In this document: positions 32,376 through 38,717 of the stretch, piece by piece
Numbering within the stretch: the first letter of the stretch is position 1
Layout of the letters: the number at the start of each line of letters is the position of its first letter
Source of the DNA: a virus
Virus record (IMG/VR): IMGVR_UViG_3300024231_000961
Span: 1 to 40,629 of that record
DNA: 40,629 bases
Direction: 5' to 3' (one strand)
The notes under the pieces: generated by a model
Databases searched by the model: none
The model's input: the letters and a program-made list of their open reading frames with translations, nothing else
Told to the model about the DNA's origin: nothing
Program-made: the position numbers and the translations under genes

Positions 32376-32792
32376 ATGAGTACATTATTTTTAAATGAAC
32401 GGTCTCCGTTCGACATTTTAGTTAGAAATCTTTTTCAAGAAGCTGGCAAATTTTCTCCGCTAGCACACGACACCAAAGTAGCCCATCCAGTAGACGTTAT
32501 CGAAGCTCCAAAAGGAGTTCAGATAGATATTGCTTGTACAGGAATCCCAAAAGAAGAAATTGAGATTATTGTAGATGGAAACAATCTTAAGGTAAATTAC
32601 GAAAAATCCAAAGTGAAGGAAGAAACAAAATACTTACATAGAGGTATTGCAAAACGTTCCTTTAACCTAGGATGGAAAATCGACAGCAAATACGACTTAT
32701 CAAAAGCCGAAGCAAACTTTATTAATGGTTTGTTGAAGATTGATATTCCGTTTGCTAAAGGATCTGCACCAAGATCTTTGAAAATTAAATAG
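32376..32792 (+). CDS. Small heat-shock protein, Hsp20/alpha-crystallin
   Basis: The 138-residue protein is an Hsp20 chaperone that holds unfolding proteins without ATP. The alpha-crystallin domain runs from about residue 38 to 125 with VQIDIACTGIPKEEIEIIVDG, YLHRGIAKRSFNL and the typical NGLLKIDIPF end. A short N-terminal arm (SPFDILVRNLFQEAGKFSP) and a C-terminal LKIK tail resembling the I-x-I anchor fit oligomer formation. It is followed by groES and groEL, so the phage carries a three-part folding set. A 10-base inverted repeat encloses this gene alone. Confidence 0.88.
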   Translation: MSTLFLNERSPFDILVRNLFQEAGKFSPLAHDTKVAHPVDVIEAPKGVQIDIACTGIPKEEIEIIVDGNNLKVNYEKSKVKEETKYLHRGIAKRSFNLGWKIDSKYDLSKAEANFINGLLKIDIPFAKGSAPRSLKIK

Positions 32793-32800
32793 GTTTTATC

Positions 32801-32810
32801 CGCTCTAGGG
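32801..32810 (-). repeat. Right arm of inverted repeat flanking hsp20
   Basis: CGCTCTAGGG, the reverse complement of 32316-32325, lies 8 bases after the Hsp20 stop and 20 bases before the groES promoter-like motif. The arms could pair in the hsp20 mRNA or mark the ends of an inserted gene. Confidence 0.5.
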
Positions 32811-32829
32811 TTTGATTTTCGAAAAATAG

Positions 32830-32840
32830 TTCGTATATTA
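32830..32840 (+). promoter_or_regulatory. Promoter-like motif TTCGTATATTA before groES
   Basis: An exact copy of the recurring motif, 25 bases before the ATG at 32866. CAGTTATAA precedes the start codon. Confidence 0.5.
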
Positions 32841-32865
32841 ATTTAATAAATAAAAACAGTTATAA

Positions 32866-33174
32866 ATGAGTAAAACACTTATTCCACAGAATGACCGTGT
32901 ACTGATTAAGCCTATAGATGAAGGCGAGCAGATGTATGGCAATATTGTAATCCCTGATATGGGTAAAGAAAAGCCGGAAATGGGCGAAGTCCTAGAAATA
33001 GGACCGGGTAGATTATCTGAATTTGGACATTTCATTGCAGTTAATGCAAAAGTAGGAGATATAGTCTTAGTTCCAAAAATTGGTACATTACGTATTGACT
33101 TTGAAGGAGACGAGTACTACATAGTACAGGATAGAGAAATATTAGCAACAGTTAAAGAAAGAGATAATGGATAA
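32866..33174 (+). CDS. groES: Co-chaperonin GroES
   Basis: The 102-residue protein matches GroES: PQNDRVLIKPIDEGEQMYGNIVIPD at the start with a mobile-loop region around residues 21-33, GEVLEIGPGR, VKVGDIVLV and EYYIVQDREILATV at the end. It would cap the GroEL cage. The stop overlaps the groEL start by 8 bases. Its own promoter-like motif drives the pair. Confidence 0.92.
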   Translation: MSKTLIPQNDRVLIKPIDEGEQMYGNIVIPDMGKEKPEMGEVLEIGPGRLSEFGHFIAVNAKVGDIVLVPKIGTLRIDFEGDEYYIVQDREILATVKERDNG

Positions 33175-34801
33175 GAAAATCGTATTTTCATCAGAAGCAA
33201 GAGAAGAGTTACTTAAAGGAGTTAACAAACTAGCAGACGCTGTTGTAGCTACACTAGGACCATCAGGCCGTAACGCAATAATAGAACAAAACCAAGGCAA
33301 CCCAGTATCAACAAAAGATGGTGTTACAGTTGCTAAATCTATAGACTTAGAAGATAGAGTAGAAAATATAGGAGCACAATTAGTTAAACAGGCTTCTATT
33401 AAGACTGCTGATCAAGCTGGAGACGGAACTACCACGTCTACATTATTAGCAAGAGAAATATATAAGCAGGGTATTGAAAGAATGACCAGTGCAGTAAATG
33501 CTGTAGATATCAAGAGAGGTATCGACGATGCAGTAGAAAAGACAGTAGAATTTTTAAAAGAGTATTCAAAAGATATTACGGACGAAGAACAGCTAAAACA
33601 AGTCGCTACCATATCAGCTAACAACGATACAGAAGTTGGTGAGTTAATTTCCACAGCCATGGACAAAGTAGGACGAGACGGTGTAATTACTATCGAAGAA
33701 TCAAGAACAGGAGAAACCTACCTAGAAACGGTAGAAGGAATGCAATTTAGCAGAGGTTATAAGTCTCCTTACTTTGTTACAGATAATAATACAATGCAAG
33801 CTGTTCTTCGAGATCCGTTAATATTGATTGTAGACAAGCGACTAAACCAGGTTAAAGAAATACTACCTATCTTAGAAGCAGTATCTCAACAAAATAAATC
33901 ATTAGTACTTATTGCCGATGATATAGACGGAGAAGCGTTATCTACTCTTGTGGTAAATAAGATGAGAGGTATTCTTCAAGCAGTAGCAATTAAGGCACCT
34001 GCATTCGGAGATCGTAAGAAAGCAATGTTAGAAGATATTGCAGTACTAACAGGAGGTACGGTTATATCACCTGAGAAAGGAATGCGATTAGATAAGTTTG
34101 ACTCTGCCTGGTTAGGTACTGCTAAAAAGGTAGTAGTAGGAAAAGAAACTGCTACCATCATCGATGCACAAGGAGAAGAAGAAGCTATTCATTCAAGAGT
34201 TGAAGAATTAAAATCTCAAATTGATGAAAGTTCTTCTAACTATGAAATTGAAAATCTACAAGAAAGATTAGCAGCATTTATCGGAGGTGTAGCGATTGTA
34301 CATGTAGGAGGTCATACTGAAGTAGAGATGAAAGAAAAGAAAGACAGAGTAGATGATGCTCTTCATGCAACAAAAGCAGCTTTAGAAGAAGGAATTTTGC
34401 CTGGAGGAGGAATCGCATTACTTAATGCATCTAAATACTTGTCAGGTATCATCGGAGACATTTCAGTTAAAGATCAACAAACAGGTTACGATATAGTTAT
34501 TCAGTCAATTGAAAAACCATTCTTCCAGATATTAGAAAACGCAGGATACAGTAATGTTAATGCAGGAGACGTAGAAGAGTCAGTTCTAACTTCTGAAGGA
34601 GATACCTGGGCAGGATATGATCCAAGAAAAGAAGAGGTAGTTAATATGTTAGAAGCCGGTATTATTGACCCTACAAAAGTAACCAGGCTTGCATTAGAAA
34701 ATGCTGCATCAGTAGCCGGAACTATGTTAATAACAGAAACGGTTATCTCAAATATTAAAGAGAAAGAAAATAAAGGTATTGATCCTAACATGATGATGTA
34801 A
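33167..34801 (+). CDS. groEL: Chaperonin GroEL
   Basis: The 544-residue protein is full length and has the family landmarks: TLGPSGRNAIIEQ, TKDGVTVAKSI, the ATP-binding DQAGDGTTTSTLLA, RGYKSPYFVTDN in the apical domain, GGVAIVHVGGHTEVEMKEKKDRVDDALHA, and the end GIDPNMMM. The first Asp of DGTTT is intact. Phages with both groEL and groES are few. It probably folds phage proteins, or replaces a host chaperonin under infection stress. Its stop overlaps the next start by one base (TAATG). Confidence 0.95.
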   Translation: MDKKIVFSSEAREELLKGVNKLADAVVATLGPSGRNAIIEQNQGNPVSTKDGVTVAKSIDLEDRVENIGAQLVKQASIKTADQAGDGTTTSTLLAREIYKQGIERMTSAVNAVDIKRGIDDAVEKTVEFLKEYSKDITDEEQLKQVATISANNDTEVGELISTAMDKVGRDGVITIEESRTGETYLETVEGMQFSRGYKSPYFVTDNNTMQAVLRDPLILIVDKRLNQVKEILPILEAVSQQNKSLVLIADDIDGEALSTLVVNKMRGILQAVAIKAPAFGDRKKAMLEDIAVLTGGTVISPEKGMRLDKFDSAWLGTAKKVVVGKETATIIDAQGEEEAIHSRVEELKSQIDESSSNYEIENLQERLAAFIGGVAIVHVGGHTEVEMKEKKDRVDDALHATKAALEEGILPGGGIALLNASKYLSGIIGDISVKDQQTGYDIVIQSIEKPFFQILENAGYSNVNAGDVEESVLTSEGDTWAGYDPRKEEVVNMLEAGIIDPTKVTRLALENAASVAGTMLITETVISNIKEKENKGIDPNMMM

Positions 34802-35103
34802 TGTCAAATATAACAGTTAGAGAATATACAAATGAGTACGGCCTTAAAGACAAATGGACGTACGATGGGGATAGGTTGATAAAGACAGAAATGGCTTATC
34901 CTAAAACTAAGTTAAATAAAAAACGTAAAATTATGAGTGCAAAACAAGATTTATTCGAACAAATTGCAGAGCAGTTTAACATTCTTCAAGAAAATAATGA
35001 AGGATCAACTAAGACATCACAAGCTAAAGCCCGTAAGGCAGCAGGAGAGATTAAGAAATTAATTACTCCTTATAAGAAAGCTAATATGGACGAGGTTAGG
35101 TAG
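34801..35103 (+). CDS. Hypothetical basic protein, 100 residues
   Basis: Starts on the last base of the groEL stop. The product is charged, with a beta-like N-terminus (NITVREYTNEYGLKDKW) and a helical Lys/Ala-rich C-terminal half (KTSQAKARKAAGEIKKLITPYKK). The C-terminal helix resembles small phage histone-like or scaffold helices, but I do not recognise a family. An internal ATG (near 34934) starts the helical part, so a shorter product is possible. Confidence 0.55.
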   Translation: MSNITVREYTNEYGLKDKWTYDGDRLIKTEMAYPKTKLNKKRKIMSAKQDLFEQIAEQFNILQENNEGSTKTSQAKARKAAGEIKKLITPYKKANMDEVR

Positions 35104-35161
35104 GTGAGTGGGAGGGGGCGTTTTTCTCTCTCCGACGAAGTCGCCACGCGCGAATTATCAA
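35104..35161 (+). other. GC-rich non-coding segment
   Basis: This short stretch after the stop at 35103 is much richer in G and C than its surroundings: a GGGAGGGGGCG run, a CGAC/GTCG hairpin near 35132-35142 and a CCACGCGCG run. It ends at the terminator. I see no gene in it. It may form a structured RNA or be foreign in origin. Confidence 0.4.
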
Positions 35162-35193
35162 GGCCCTTCCGGAAACGGCTAGGGCTTTTTTTT
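35162..35193 (+). terminator. Rho-independent terminator with GAAA tetraloop
   Basis: GCCCT (35163-35167) pairs with AGGGC (35181-35185), CCG (35169-35171) pairs with CGG (35176-35178), and the loop is GAAA; eight T follow (35186-35193). It lies in the antisense of the last codons of the reverse gene, whose KKKP end is encoded by the T run. Confidence 0.75.
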
Positions 35194-35505
35194 CGTAAAT
35201 AAGTTGAATGTTACTCCAATGGCAAGTCCTCCGTAAGTAGTGGCTAATAAATCACGTTTATCAAAGCGATTACCCTTCTCTCTGCTGTCGGAAAGCTCTT
35301 TTATAGTACCAACCAATATAGAAGAAGCTATGGAGTAGATCAATGCTTTCTTTTTATTTTTTGTCTTAGCATAAACAAGAGTATAGGTACCTGCAGCAGC
35401 TATAGCACCACCGGCAAAGTGGTATTGTTTATCATATTCGGTTAAAAGTTGGGCAGTTGAGTTCAAACTCAAGCCAAGTAAGAGTAAAGTGATTATATTT
35501 TTCAT
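35179..35505 (-). CDS. Exported YfiM/DUF2279-like protein, only reverse-strand gene
   Basis: The 108-residue protein has a signal peptide (MKNIITLLLLGLSLNSTAQ) and a sequence seen in small envelope proteins: DKQYHFAGGAIAAAG, then GTIKELSDSREKGNRFDKRDLLATTYGG. The H-F-A-G-G and K-E-x-x-D-x-R/D-L-x-A patterns match YfiM/DUF2279-type proteins. There is no lipobox Cys. It is the only minus-strand gene here, facing away from the unit that starts at 35549, and its last codons form the terminator of the groEL unit. Opposite orientation suggests separate timing or acquisition. Confidence 0.7.
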   Translation of the reverse strand: MKNIITLLLLGLSLNSTAQLLTEYDKQYHFAGGAIAAAGTYTLVYAKTKNKKKALIYSIASSILVGTIKELSDSREKGNRFDKRDLLATTYGGLAIGVTFNLFTKKKP

Positions 35506-35548
35506 ACTAATAAATAGTTAACATAAAAGTAGGAACGTAATATTATTT

Positions 35549-35560
35549 TTCTTATATTTA
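35549..35560 (+). promoter_or_regulatory. Promoter-like motif TTCTTATATTTA
   Basis: A variant of the recurring motif ending 5 bases before the ATG at 35566, the leaderless-type spacing also seen at 2950 and 36020. The start of the divergent reverse gene lies 44 bases away, so the region may control both. Confidence 0.45.
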
Positions 35561-35565
35561 TTAAT

Positions 35566-35685
35566 ATGACAGAAGCATTTGAATACTTTAATGATGAATG
35601 GAACAGAGAAAAAACTACAGACAGTAGCACTAACATACCAGGAGTGGAGACAGGCACTAATGATACCTCTCCCTCATCGGAGTAA
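35566..35685 (+). CDS. Small acidic protein, 39 residues
   Basis: A short gene immediately after a promoter-like motif. The product has a helical, Phe/Trp-containing start (MTEAFEYFNDEWNREKT) and a Ser/Thr/Gly-rich tail. The promoter position supports translation, but length and lack of a known family keep this tentative. Confidence 0.4.
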   Translation: MTEAFEYFNDEWNREKTTDSSTNIPGVETGTNDTSPSSE

Positions 35686-35726
35686 AAAACAATACAAACG
35701 CAAACCTAAACATAAAAATAAAAGTT

Positions 35727-36011
35727 ATGAGTGATTCAGTTAAAAAATACTACGAACTTAGCGATCAAGGAGGTAAATACAGTGTACCGAAGATAGGAGG
35801 AGAAAGTAGGCCAAAGACCTATATTTATGAATCTCCTGATGGTGGTATTACTATTAGAAAAAGAGAATTTCACAAGTCTGTTGAAAGCTATACTGAATTA
35901 GAATTGGTAGAGACTGTGGCAAATATTGCGCGACAGTACAGAGATATGAAACCCTCCTTGCTTTTAAGTATAGCTAAAGATGAACTTTCAGTAAAAAAAG
36001 TTTGCGATTAG
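35727..36011 (+). CDS. Hypothetical protein, 94 residues
   Basis: A soluble basic protein with AGTT directly before the ATG. It has beta-like N-terminal strands (KYYELSDQGGKYSVPKIGG, then KTYIYESPDGGITIRKRE) and a helical C-terminus. No recognised family. A promoter-like motif follows at 36020. Confidence 0.55.
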   Translation: MSDSVKKYYELSDQGGKYSVPKIGGESRPKTYIYESPDGGITIRKREFHKSVESYTELELVETVANIARQYRDMKPSLLLSIAKDELSVKKVCD

Positions 36012-36019
36012 GATTATTA

Positions 36020-36030
36020 TTCGTATATTA
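36020..36030 (+). promoter_or_regulatory. Promoter-like motif TTCGTATATTA
   Basis: An exact copy ending 6 bases before the ATG at 36037, another leaderless-type site. Confidence 0.5.
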
Positions 36031-36036
36031 AATTAT

Positions 36037-36534
36037 ATGAAGATAGAGAAACCTTATAAACCGCAGCATTCAGTAAAATGGTTGGAAGATTATTTTAAAG
36101 AGAATTACTATAAGAGACCTTATAATAGGTTTCATTGGTGGAGAAGCTATGTAGATAAGAATAAGCCTATGTCTAATAGAAGTCCTTTGAGAGATAGGAT
36201 TTTGAATGGAGATTTTGGATTAGCATCTTATAAGTTTGAAGCCGAAATAGTAGAGCATAGAATGAATGAACGTTTTGTAGAGCTTCATGATGATATGGGG
36301 AGGTATGTAGAGGAGACGTCTTTAGATAGAGCAAGGAGAAAAAGATTATTAGAAGACTATGAAGTAGATGAGAAGAGAAAACTAGATGACCTAGCTAAAT
36401 CTTTCAGTGACTTAATAGGATTGAGTAAAAGTAAAATATTTGACGAGTTAGTAGAATACAACGATACGTTGATAGAGTTTTACTACTTTATTACAGAAAA
36501 ATACCCTAGAAAAAACGGTATTGCATATTTATAA
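36037..36534 (+). CDS. Hypothetical helical protein, 165 residues
   Basis: A charged, mostly helical soluble protein rich in Tyr, Arg and Glu, with a possible coiled coil around residues 85-130 (EETSLDRARRKRLLEDYEVD). No catalytic motif is seen. It follows a promoter-like motif with almost no leader and ends 26 bases before the next gene. Function unknown. Confidence 0.55.
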   Translation: MKIEKPYKPQHSVKWLEDYFKENYYKRPYNRFHWWRSYVDKNKPMSNRSPLRDRILNGDFGLASYKFEAEIVEHRMNERFVELHDDMGRYVEETSLDRARRKRLLEDYEVDEKRKLDDLAKSFSDLIGLSKSKIFDELVEYNDTLIEFYYFITEKYPRKNGIAYL

Positions 36535-36560
36535 ATTAATAATAACTTAAGTAACAAAAC

Positions 36561-36926
36561 ATGAACACAATTTTAATTATTTTAGGATTACTAGTGGTAG
36601 CAGTAGGAATCTATTATTTTGCTTTTTATAGACAGGGTAAAATCAACGACAGAGACGGAGATTACATTCCGGATGAGGTAGAAGATACTATCGAAGATGT
36701 AAAAGAAAAGGTAGAAGACATCAAGGAAGATGTTGATAAGACTGTAAAAGAAGTAAAACGTAGAGCAAAACGAGTAAAGCAGGAAGTTAAAGACGTTGTA
36801 GATGCAGCTAAAGAAGTAGTAGCTCAAGCAGACGATGTAGTACAAGCTGCTAAAGGAAAGCCTAGAAGAGGACGTAAGCCTTCTAATAAGAAAGCTCGTA
36901 GATCTAACAAAAAGGAAAATAAGTAA
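36561..36926 (+). CDS. Membrane-anchored coiled-coil protein with basic tail
   Basis: The 121-residue protein has one N-terminal transmembrane helix (about 3-22), a short Asp-rich loop DRDGDYIPDEVED like a calcium-binding thrombospondin type 3 repeat, a long Lys/Glu coiled coil (about 42-95, YtxH-like), and a very basic tail (KPRRGRKPSNKKARRSNKKENK, about 99-121). The layout suggests a tether from the membrane to nucleic acid or to another acidic partner. It is 2 bases before the zinc-ribbon gene. Function unknown. Confidence 0.6.
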   Translation: MNTILIILGLLVVAVGIYYFAFYRQGKINDRDGDYIPDEVEDTIEDVKEKVEDIKEDVDKTVKEVKRRAKRVKQEVKDVVDAAKEVVAQADDVVQAAKGKPRRGRKPSNKKARRSNKKENK

Positions 36927-36928
36927 GA

Positions 36929-37150
36929 ATGCAGCAACCTCAAGTTAATTTCGATATTAATCAAACACAAGGTGTAGAGTGCGAAGAATGCGGCCATATT
37001 CATTTCCAGCAAGTACTGTTAATTAGAAAAGCCTCTGGCTTACTAACCGGAACAGGAAAGCCCACATATGTTCCAATCCCAGTCTTTGCCTGCACCGAGT
37101 GTGGACACGTTAATGCAGAATTTCTTCCAAAAGAGGTTACTACATTATAA
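36929..37150 (+). CDS. Small zinc-ribbon protein
   Basis: The 73-residue protein contains two CxxC knuckles, CEECGH near residue 18 and CTECGH near 56, separated by a beta-rich linker with a conserved Pro-Val pair. That is a typical zinc ribbon. Similar small proteins starting MQQPQ occur in T4-like and cyanophage genomes. Binding to nucleic acid or to RNA polymerase as a regulator is plausible. Confidence 0.7.
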   Translation: MQQPQVNFDINQTQGVECEECGHIHFQQVLLIRKASGLLTGTGKPTYVPIPVFACTECGHVNAEFLPKEVTTL

Positions 37151-37155
37151 AATAC

Positions 37156-37211
37156 GGCGCATCCTCAACCATCATGAGATGCTTAAAGTAGTTTAACTAT
37201 TGCCTATACTG
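37156..37211 (+). ncRNA. Possible structured RNA before a terminator
   Basis: This gene-free stretch holds a hairpin of GCATCCTCA (37159-37167) with TGAGATGC (37175-37182), eight pairs with one bulged C, and a second small hairpin near 37189-37199. A strong terminator follows. It could be a small RNA or only the 3' end of the zinc-ribbon mRNA. I see no promoter-like motif of its own. Confidence 0.3.
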
Positions 37212-37245
37212 AAAGAGACCCTTTATGCAGGGTCTCTTTTTTTTT
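37212..37245 (+). terminator. Strong rho-independent terminator
   Basis: AAAGAGACCC (37212-37221) pairs with GGGTCTCTTT (37230-37239) around an 8-base loop, with a T run to 37245. It ends the 36020 unit and precedes the holin-like gene. Confidence 0.85.
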
Positions 37246-37287
37246 AGCTATTTATTATTAAATCGTTACACTTAATTACGTTATATT

Positions 37288-37545
37288 ATGATTAAATATT
37301 TAAAAGATAAGATAATGGCATTCAAGAATTTATTTGATGACGATAACAATATTAACGAAAAGTCCGTGGTAGGATTTTTAGCATTCGCTGTAATGGTAAT
37401 ATTTGCAGTAGCAGATCTAGTAACTGGATACATCGGTACAGATTTAGTAATAAACGAATTTATATACGACTCCTTTGTGTGGATAGTATTAGGTGCTTTT
37501 GGAATAGCTGAGGTCGGTAAAGTATTCGGCAACAGAGGAAAGTAA
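37288..37545 (+). CDS. Holin-like membrane protein, 85 residues
   Basis: The product has a charged start (MIKYLKDKIMAFKNLFDDDN) and two transmembrane helices (about 25-47 and 58-78) with a short Gly/Asn turn, then a basic end. The pattern NEKSVVGFLAFAVMVIFAVAD and SFVWIVLGAFGIAEVGKVFG is what I recall from small putative holins of Bacteroidota phages. It would make lesions in the inner membrane at lysis. Evidence is structural and from gene layout, so a structural or regulatory membrane protein is possible. An alternative start is 37318. Confidence 0.5.
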   Translation: MIKYLKDKIMAFKNLFDDDNNINEKSVVGFLAFAVMVIFAVADLVTGYIGTDLVINEFIYDSFVWIVLGAFGIAEVGKVFGNRGK

Positions 37546-37570
37546 CCTAAAAATAATGTAACTTATAAAG

Positions 37571-37592
37571 GAGGGCATTAGCCCTCTTTTTT
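37571..37592 (+). terminator. Rho-independent terminator after the holin-like gene
   Basis: GAGGGC (37571-37576) pairs with GCCCTC (37581-37586) around ATTA, then six T (37587-37592). It separates the holin-like gene from the exported-protein cassette, which must have its own promoter or rely on read-through. Confidence 0.8.
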
Positions 37593-37608
37593 ATGAACAA
37601 TTATTTAT

Positions 37609-38679
37609 ATGAAGAAACTAACCTTTATATTAGTATTAATTAGTGGATTTATAAATGCACAATCTCCTCTCTGTTCTTCTACTTCGACAAACTTTGGGTA
37701 CGAACGTTTAAATTCAATAAATATAAATGGACAAAATTACATTGTAAATACAGGATGGAATGGGCCTGGATATGTAGATTATACAGGCACTCCAGTTCCT
37801 ACAATTACTGCTGGAGATATAATTACTCTTAATTTTCAAGCTCAAACACAAGGTAATTACAAACAATACTTTAAATTATGGATTGATTTTAACGGTAATG
37901 GAAATCTAAATGATGTAGGAGAATTAGTTCATACAAGTAATAGTCAGTGGTCTGGAACTAGAAACTTTAACCACACATTTACTGTTCCGGAAACAGTTTT
38001 CAATGGAGAAGTTTATATGAGATTTATAATGGTATATTCTTCTTCCCCTACCTTATGTGGTAATTATTCTTATGGTAATACAGTTGATTTCAAAACTACT
38101 ATTACAGGAGCTACTGATCCGATAAACCACAGCGGGTACGTTTATGGTGCTGAAGAAGAACCTTTAGAAGGAGTTACAGTTCAACTTAAAACACAAAACA
38201 AAAACCAGGTTGGATTTAGTTATAACTTACACTCAGAAGCTGTAACAGATACAAACGGGGCTTATAGTTTTTCAACTAATTTAGACTATAATAATTATGA
38301 TTATACTATAGATGTAGTACCTCCTGCACTATCAACCCCTACTTTAAGTGATGTTAACTACTTTACTAATAAATTAATCAGTGGAGTTTATAACTCTAAA
38401 GACTACTGGAGAATGGATGTTAATAATGATGGAAAATTTAGTGTAGCAGATCTATACTTTATGTTAGCTTATATGAATGGTGTAGTTACACAGTACACTA
38501 GTAATACTCCTTCAACAAAGGTTTTTCATTATCAACAAACTCCATTTGATTGGGATCCTTTAGATACAGATACTGATGACAAATCTGAAAATTTTGGATA
38601 TGGGAGTTATAGTTTATTTGATCGAAGTAATGGAGACTCTACTATATTTTACTTAATAAGAACCGGACACAGGAACTAG
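37609..38679 (+). CDS. Exported GEVED-domain and dockerin-like protein
   Basis: The 356-residue protein starts with a signal peptide (MKKLTFILVLISGFINAQS, cleavage near 18). Residues about 25-165 match a GEVED domain, a beta-sandwich common in Bacteroidota secreted proteins (WIDFNGNGNLNDVGELV, then VYMRFIMVYSS). A carboxypeptidase-regulatory-like beta domain follows (about 175-240; GYVYGAEEEPLEGVTVQL). A dockerin-like module lies near 255-292 with the calcium loop DVNNDGKFSVAD at 270-281. It has no sorting domain. It heads a three-gene cassette and could dock to a cohesin on the third protein. Confidence 0.7.
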   Translation: MKKLTFILVLISGFINAQSPLCSSTSTNFGYERLNSININGQNYIVNTGWNGPGYVDYTGTPVPTITAGDIITLNFQAQTQGNYKQYFKLWIDFNGNGNLNDVGELVHTSNSQWSGTRNFNHTFTVPETVFNGEVYMRFIMVYSSSPTLCGNYSYGNTVDFKTTITGATDPINHSGYVYGAEEEPLEGVTVQLKTQNKNQVGFSYNLHSEAVTDTNGAYSFSTNLDYNNYDYTIDVVPPALSTPTLSDVNYFTNKLISGVYNSKDYWRMDVNNDGKFSVADLYFMLAYMNGVVTQYTSNTPSTKVFHYQQTPFDWDPLDTDTDDKSENFGYGSYSLFDRSNGDSTIFYLIRTGHRN

Positions 38680-38717
38680 TTATATTTATAATAAATTAAC
38701 GTTAAAATAAGATTACA

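Noticed and set aside
36591-36845. Reverse-strand frame rich in Phe and Tyr
   Set aside because: It is the complement of the Lys/Glu coiled-coil gene, which explains its composition.
37151-37287. tRNA gene in the longest gene-free gap
   Set aside because: No cloverleaf, T-loop or CCA-like end could be placed; the pairing found is a bulged hairpin and a terminator.
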